64,000 nucleotides of DNA, from contig NZ_BEDT01000001.1 in the NCBI RefSeq assembly GCF_002260845.1, positions 719,436-783,435 on the forward strand, in the 5' to 3' direction. Below are positions 59,770 to 64,000 of this stretch, piece after piece; the first letter of the stretch is position 1; each line of letters begins with the position of its first letter. The notes under the pieces are model-generated. The model had not been told where the DNA came from. It saw only the letters and a program-made list of their open reading frames with translations, and made no database searches. This DNA is from Pseudolactococcus reticulitermitis (GTDB taxonomy: Bacteria; Bacillota; Bacilli; Lactobacillales; Streptococcaceae). The translations under genes were made by a program, and so were the position numbers.

Positions 59770-61143
59770 TCAACGCTCATGATAGCTCGGCATCAGTTTG
59801 GCACGACCAACTTTATTGACTTGACGTGCGCGCCCAAAGGCCATCTCATCTTCATGGACATCATCTGTAATGACAGAACCCGCCGTCGTAATCGCATTTC
59901 TACCGATATTCAGCGGTGCAATCAAAGACGAATTGCTACCGATAAAGGCATAATCTTCAATCTCTGTCTTGTATTTATTCTTACCATCATAGTTGACCGT
60001 AATCGTCCCCGCACCAAAGTTGACATGTTCGCCAACCATGGCATTGCCGATATACGTCAAGTGCCCCGCCTTCGTCCCAACGCCAAGTGTAGACGCTTTG
60101 ACTTCAACGAAATTGCCGATATGAACATTTTCATGCAAAATGGTTTCTGGGCGCAAGTGCGCGTAGGGACCAACATTCGCACCGGGCTCAAGCACAGAAT
60201 GTTCAATCGTCGAGTTGCGGACTTCCGTATGATGGTGCAATCTCGAACTTTCAATCCGACTACCTGATGTGATATGCACGCCCTGACTAATCACCGTTTG
60301 CCCTTTAATGGCAACATTGGGCTCGATAATGGTATCAGCACCAATTTCAACATCTGCATCGATATAAGTCGTCGCTGGATCAATCAAGGTCACACCATTC
60401 AACATATGTTTCGTATTAATCCGGTCACGCATGATTTTCTCAGCCGTTGCTAGTGCCACACGATCATTGACCCCAATCGATTCGTTAAAATCATCTAGGA
60501 CAAAAGCTGAGACCTTTTTAGCATCGTCTTTTAAAATTTCGATGACATCTGTCAAATAGTACTCGCCTTGGGCGTTATCCGTTGTGATATTGCTGAGCGC
60601 CTCAAAAAGCGCCCGATTATCAAAGACATAAGTCCCGGTATTGATTTCCTGAACAGATTTTTCAAAGTCGTTGGCATCTTTTTGCTCAACGATTTTAGCC
60701 ACATGACCAGCTTCTCGGATGATTCGCCCATAACCCGTCGGATTGTCCGCAATCGCCGTCAAAATCGTCGCTGTTGCTTTTTCCGCTTGGTGGTAGGCAA
60801 ATAACTCTGCCAAAGTTTCAGGACGGATTAACGGTGTATCGCCTGCGATAACCAGCGTCATCCCATGCAGATTTTTAAGCAAAGGCTCAGCGATTTTGAC
60901 CGCGTGCCCCGTCCCCAACTGCTCTTCTTGTTTGACATAAGCCACATGCTCAGGCAAAGTCCCTAAAACATCCGTTGCCCCATGACCAACGATGGCAATC
61001 GTTTTCTCAGGTGCAACAGCACTCGTCGCCGCGACCACATGCGCTAACATCGTCTTCCCAGCAACTTCGTGCAGAACCTTTGGCCGGTCAGACTTCATCC
61101 GAGTCCCTTTTCCGGCGGCTAAAATAATGGCATATTTATTCAT
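59770..61143 (-). CDS. glmU: Bifunctional GlmU: GlcN-1-P acetyltransferase / GlcNAc-1-P uridylyltransferase
   Basis: About 457 residues from ATG 61143 (AAAAGGAGCGATGTGAAC); the longer frame adds 13 residues. The N-terminal pyrophosphorylase has [23 protein letters not shown] (near 9-30) and GTGHAV (near 78); the C-terminal left-handed beta-helix (about 250-440) has hexapeptide repeats and acetyltransferase His in the [11 protein letters not shown] stretch. It makes UDP-GlcNAc for peptidoglycan. First gene of the run ending at nadD; promoter has an extended -10 at 61242-61250. Confidence 0.96.
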   Translation of the reverse strand: MNKYAIILAAGKGTRMKSDRPKVLHEVAGKTMLAHVVAATSAVAPEKTIAIVGHGATDVLGTLPEHVAYVKQEEQLGTGHAVKIAEPLLKNLHGMTLVIAGDTPLIRPETLAELFAYHQAEKATATILTAIADNPTGYGRIIREAGHVAKIVEQKDANDFEKSVQEINTGTYVFDNRALFEALSNITTDNAQGEYYLTDVIEILKDDAKKVSAFVLDDFNESIGVNDRVALATAEKIMRDRINTKHMLNGVTLIDPATTYIDADVEIGADTIIEPNVAIKGQTVISQGVHITSGSRIESSRLHHHTEVRNSTIEHSVLEPGANVGPYAHLRPETILHENVHIGNFVEVKASTLGVGTKAGHLTYIGNAMVGEHVNFGAGTITVNYDGKNKYKTEIEDYAFIGSNSSLIAPLNIGRNAITTAGSVITDDVHEDEMAFGRARQVNKVGRAKLMPSYHER

Positions 61144-61241
61144 GTTCACATCGCTCCTTTTATAAGTGATTAAGGCAAGCATTTAAAAGTCATGCCTTCA
61201 TTTTTTTCATTTGTCGTTTTGATGACAAAAACCTTAAACCT

Positions 61242-61250
61242 ATTATACCA
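61242..61250 (-). promoter_or_regulatory. glmU extended -10
   Basis: TGGTATAAT on the minus strand, with about a 98-nt leader to the glmU start. No good -35 at 17 nt. Confidence 0.65.
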
Positions 61251-61371
61251 ATAAACTTAACTTTTGTCTTAGATGTTGCCGTTCTAACAGTATTTCTAGC
61301 CGATTTCATTTCAAAACACCCTCCCATTTCCCATTTTTGCTAAAGCCCTCTCCCGACTTTCAAGAAAATTA

Positions 61372-61380
61372 TGGTAAAAT
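61372..61380 (+). promoter_or_regulatory. proC extended -10
   Basis: TGGTAAAAT, 33 nt upstream of the ATG, with AAGGAG (61402-61407) as SD. Confidence 0.65.
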
Positions 61381-61413
61381 GAAAGCAATAGACAGACATA
61401 TAAGGAGCAACTC

Positions 61414-62193
61414 ATGACAAATATTGGTTTTATTGGCGCTGGAAAAATGGCATCAGCGATTATTACAGGACTGAATCAAGAGCAATTCAGTGTTCATCTC
61501 TCAGGCAGAAATGTTGAGGAAACACAAAAAACTGCCCAAGCACTTGGCGTGACAGCAGCAGACAACCATGCTGACTTGATACAAATCTCAGATATCATCA
61601 TCCTCGCAGTCAAGCCGTCTGTCGTCGCTGATATTTTATCTGAATACAAAACTGAGAAACCCATCGTTTCCATCGCAGCAGGCATCACTTTAGCTGACCT
61701 CAGCACGATGACGACTGACACACAACCCATCGTCCGCATCATGCCAAATATTAATGCGACCATTCAAAAATCAACGACAGGTATCGTTAGAAATGCCCAT
61801 GTTTCCGACGACGTTTTCGCGACTGTCAAAGCGATTTTTGAAAGCGTCGGCAGCGTCCACGAACTGGCTGAAAAAGATTTTGGCACCTTTACAGCCTTAG
61901 CTGGCAGCTCGCCTGCCTATATCTACATGTTCATCGACGCCATGAGCCGGGCTGGCGTCCTACATGGTATGCCAAAAGACACTAGCACCAAAATCGTTGC
62001 TGAGACCGTCGCAGCCAGCGCCGAGATGATGCTCAAATCTAACGAAAACCCTTGGACTTTGATTGACAATGTCTCAAGCCCCGGTGGCACAACCGTCGCT
62101 GGTGTGGTGAGCTTGGAGCAAAATAACTTTGTTGCTACCGTGATTGATGCCATCACAGCAACGATTGAAAAGAATAATACAATGAACAAATAA
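61414..62193 (+). CDS. proC: Pyrroline-5-carboxylate reductase
   Basis: 259 residues. N-terminal Rossmann motif IGFIGAGKMASAIITGL (near 4-20), VKPSVVADIL (near 68), VRIMPNINATIQKSTTG (near 107) and the C-terminal dimerisation helices with ALAGSSPAYIYMFIDAMSRAGVLHGMP (near 158-185) and SPGGTT (near 230). It reduces P5C to proline with NADPH. Divergent from glmU; ends in a strong terminator. Confidence 0.95.
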   Translation: MTNIGFIGAGKMASAIITGLNQEQFSVHLSGRNVEETQKTAQALGVTAADNHADLIQISDIIILAVKPSVVADILSEYKTEKPIVSIAAGITLADLSTMTTDTQPIVRIMPNINATIQKSTTGIVRNAHVSDDVFATVKAIFESVGSVHELAEKDFGTFTALAGSSPAYIYMFIDAMSRAGVLHGMPKDTSTKIVAETVAASAEMMLKSNENPWTLIDNVSSPGGTTVAGVVSLEQNNFVATVIDAITATIEKNNTMNK

Positions 62194-62196
62194 ATG

Positions 62197-62235
62197 AAAA
62201 GCGGGAGCCGTTTTATGAAGGATCCCGCTTTTTTA
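62197..62235 (+). terminator. proC terminator
   Basis: AAAAGCGGGA and its complement TCCCGCTTTT enclose a short loop; six T follow. Only 4 nt after the proC stop. Confidence 0.9.
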
Positions 62236-62262
62236 TTGGTGTTTTTGGTAAAAGTGATTCCT

Positions 62263-62427
62263 GCTAATAGAATATTTTGTTACAGCTAATACAAAATTTT
62301 GTTGTAGCTCATACAATTTTTTGCTACTGCTCCTACAACTTTTTGCTACTGCTCCTGTAATTATTTTTTACAGCTCGTGTAAAAACTTTTTACTGCTCCT
62401 GTAAAACTTTTTTACTGCTCGTGTAAG
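62263..62427. repeat. 22-bp tandem repeat array, 7.5 units
   Basis: The core GCT recurs at 62263, 62285, 62307, 62329, 62351, 62373, 62395 and 62417: an exact 22-bp period. The best units read GCTCCTGTAAAACTTTTTTA then CT. The first two units diverge most; the last four are most alike. Each unit carries a T-tract. It fills most of the convergent gap between proC and the secreted protein gene; no gene is seen here. Confidence 0.85.
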
Positions 62428-62462
62428 CTAATGATGACGTGCGACCGATGGTGACTAGGTTC

Positions 62463-62491
62463 AAAAAACAAGCCACTTCATCAGTGACTTG
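62463..62491 (-). terminator. Terminator of the secreted repeat protein gene
   Basis: CAAGCCACT (62469-62477) and AGTGACTTG (62483-62491) form a stem with one mismatch; six T follow on the minus strand. Confidence 0.8.
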
Positions 62492-62511
62492 CTTGAAAGA
62501 GAGAAGCGTTG

Positions 62512-63999
62512 TTAATCAATTAAGAGAGACAAAGCAGGACGGACAGGGTAGAAGAGATGCACACGATAAAGGTTATTAATGCTCCCCGCATCGACACGGC
62601 CTGCAGCTCGATAGCTATCACCAGCTGAGCGAAGCCAAAATGTTGGATTGACTGAATGGGTAGTAGGTTGGAAATCTAAAAGGTGTGTAAATGTTGTTGG
62701 TGGTGCTATGCCCATATGACCATGAATATCCCCATAGCTCAAGGCAAAGGCTTGTTGGTAACCTGACACATCTAAGATCGTCGCAAAGCGAGTATCTTGA
62801 TAATAACTTTTCCAAATCCAGTTTGTGATAGTGCTACCAGAATCAAATGTAAATGGTATTTGCGTAAAATCAGTATAATTCGGATTATTCAGAGCAACTG
62901 CTTGAACAGAAGATTCATAAACTGTTCCTTCAATATTAGCGTTGTACCAGTCATCGATGAATTTTCCGACACCACCAATGGCTGGATTACGACTATCCTC
63001 ATAACCATTACTGCCATCTGCTGAGTCACCATCACTTGTAATATTATCAAAGTATAATCCATAACGAGTTGTATCTGCGATAAATTGACTGTTGCCGATG
63101 TCATAGACTTTAATAACAAGCGCCTGCAAACCATTACTTGCGTCATCATCCATATCCTCATCTAGGATTTGGAACCAAGCGTTTGCGAACCAAATCGCAT
63201 CCCCTGGGGTGCCGAGCTTGCCATCAGCGTATGAGGCGACAGCAGGGTTCACTAGACCAGCTTCTGTGATGGGCAAGCCCCATTTCGCATAGAGTGTGAT
63301 ATTTTCTGTCATCGGTGTCTCAAAATCAAATGGCGTTGTTAAGTCTGGCTCTGTGTACCAACCTTTGAAGATAAAATCATGTTCTGGCGCATCTGCTGGA
63401 TTGATGGCATCATCTTTTGTTGGGGCAACTGGTTCTGAAACTGTTTGCCCATGATTGACTGTTTCTGAAGCTACCGCTTCGCCACCAGTGCTGTCAAATG
63501 TGACTTGATAGGTTTTGGGTGTTGTTTTGCCATAGAAGACTTTATCGCCTGTCGCCTCTTTCGCGATACTTGTGATGACATTACCTGTATAAGTATCATT
63601 ATCATACCAACCTGAGAAATCTTCAGCCTCATATGTTGGCGTTTTTAAATCAGTCGCTTGCTCACCCGCAACGTAACCATATACCAGAGATAAGTTGGTG
63701 ACTTTGACACCATTGATGTAGTAGGTAATGGTAAAATTCTTCGTGACTTCTGAACCACCGTTATCCCCACCTGTATCGCCAGTGTTAGCGTTGTCTTCTT
63801 CAAAATCACCTTCGCCCGCTAAATGGAAAACATAGGTCGTACCCGCTAACTCAACCGCATGATTGCGCACTTCATCGCGATGATGGTAGGTTTCTGCTGC
63901 ATAGACCGTTGCTACACCGCCTAAGCCTACCAGTAAAAGTAAAATGGCGAATAGACTTTTAGCACCTTGGAAACGTCTGAAGCCGATGGTTGCAATACT
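62512..63999 (-). CDS. Secreted protein with Listeria-Bacteroides repeat and DUF6273-like C-terminus (5' end outside window)
   Basis: The frame stays open past the right edge, so the start is not seen; at least 495 residues. The visible N-terminus has basic residues then a hydrophobic stretch (FAILLLLVGLGGVATVYAAE), a signal peptide or anchor. A DGDTGG-rich acidic linker follows, then two copies of the InlB B-repeat/Listeria-Bacteroides type (KNFTITYYINGVKV to FSGWYDNDTYTG; and YQVTFDSTGGEAVASETV to FIFKGWYTEPDLTTPFDF). The C-terminal 200 residues end in NPTFWLRSAGD and YPVRPALSLLID, the DUF6273-type finish. No LPXTG. Probably a surface or secreted adhesin-like protein; ligand unknown. Confidence 0.78.
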   Translation of the reverse strand, partial: SIATIGFRRFQGAKSLFAILLLLVGLGGVATVYAAETYHHRDEVRNHAVELAGTTYVFHLAGEGDFEEDNANTGDTGGDNGGSEVTKNFTITYYINGVKVTNLSLVYGYVAGEQATDLKTPTYEAEDFSGWYDNDTYTGNVITSIAKEATGDKVFYGKTTPKTYQVTFDSTGGEAVASETVNHGQTVSEPVAPTKDDAINPADAPEHDFIFKGWYTEPDLTTPFDFETPMTENITLYAKWGLPITEAGLVNPAVASYADGKLGTPGDAIWFANAWFQILDEDMDDDASNGLQALVIKVYDIGNSQFIADTTRYGLYFDNITSDGDSADGSNGYEDSRNPAIGGVGKFIDDWYNANIEGTVYESSVQAVALNNPNYTDFTQIPFTFDSGSTITNWIWKSYYQDTRFATILDVSGYQQAFALSYGDIHGHMGIAPPTTFTHLLDFQPTTHSVNPTFWLRSAGDSYRAAGRVDAGSINNLYRVHLFYPVRPALSLLID

Positions 64000-64000
64000 T

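Noticed and set aside
59713..60267. A 184-codon plus-strand frame over the glmU beta-helix
   Set aside because: The hexapeptide repeats make the opposite strand open by composition; it has no SD and no family likeness.
62263..62427. Short regular repeats as a possible CRISPR array
   Set aside because: Units are contiguous at 22 bp with no unique spacers and drift gradually; no cas genes are nearby.

Overview
The window looks like chromosomal DNA of a low-GC Gram-positive coccus in the Streptococcaceae, most likely a Lactococcus sensu lato. The evidence is the galP-M-K-T-E order, glnR-glnA with GlnR boxes, ruvB/ruvA/mutL next to mutS/argR/argS, glmU-nudF-mtnN, PepC, strong Shine-Dalgarno (SD) sites, TATAAT promoters and CcpA (cre) sites. 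This is inferred from gene content and order; no 16S or other marker RNA is present, and I saw no tRNA, rRNA, CRISPR array or intact insertion sequence. Almost all genes lie on the minus strand. || Layout: 1-4.9 kb is a PRD-regulated lactose/cellobiose-type PTS operon ending in a NagB-like deaminase and an aldo/keto reductase cut by the window edge. 5.1-9.3 kb holds nitrogen assimilation: type III glutamine synthetase (glnN) and glnR-glnA, each with a GlnR box. 9.3-19.7 kb holds a rhodanese, ruvB, ruvA, mutL, an AT-rich orphan gene wedged between mutL and mutS, mutS, a YlbF-like protein, argR and argS. 19.7-35 kb is a polysaccharide-use locus for uronate-containing glycans (hyaluronan/chondroitin type). 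It has a secreted PL8 lyase, a mannose-family PTS, a GH88 unsaturated glucuronyl hydrolase, a GH35 beta-galactosidase, and the route KduI, KduD, KdgK, KdgA from the unsaturated uronate to pyruvate and glyceraldehyde-3-P. Two proteins in it have no assigned reaction (DUF2264 and a discoidin-like protein). A divergent GntR regulator has palindromic operators at all three promoters. 35-42 kb holds a small membrane protein, NADH oxidase, a GH77 glucanotransferase, FakA, an Asp23-family protein and ribosomal L28. 42-48.6 kb is the Leloir galactose operon, followed by an RpiR regulator and a phosphate transporter pair. 51-64 kb holds a DUF1129 protein, a DEAD-box helicase, PepC, a run from glmU to nadD that contains the complete nicotinate-to-NAD route, ProC, and a secreted repeat protein cut by the right edge. 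|| Non-coding structure of most interest: (i) a dispersed intergenic element of about 94 bp with three hairpins, six copies including degenerate ones, all in the direction of transcription and just upstream of a gene; its edge supplies SD bases for galE and the rhodanese gene, and one copy encodes the last residues of RuvB; (ii) five genes (ruvB, mutL, argR, a DUF1129 gene, a DEAD helicase) with an extended -10 only 6-8 nt before the start codon, predicting leaderless mRNAs; (iii) a 22-bp tandem repeat with exact period over about 165 bp; (iv) a 156-bp MITE-like element between rpmB and its terminator; (v) a 33-bp copy of the mutL 3' end.
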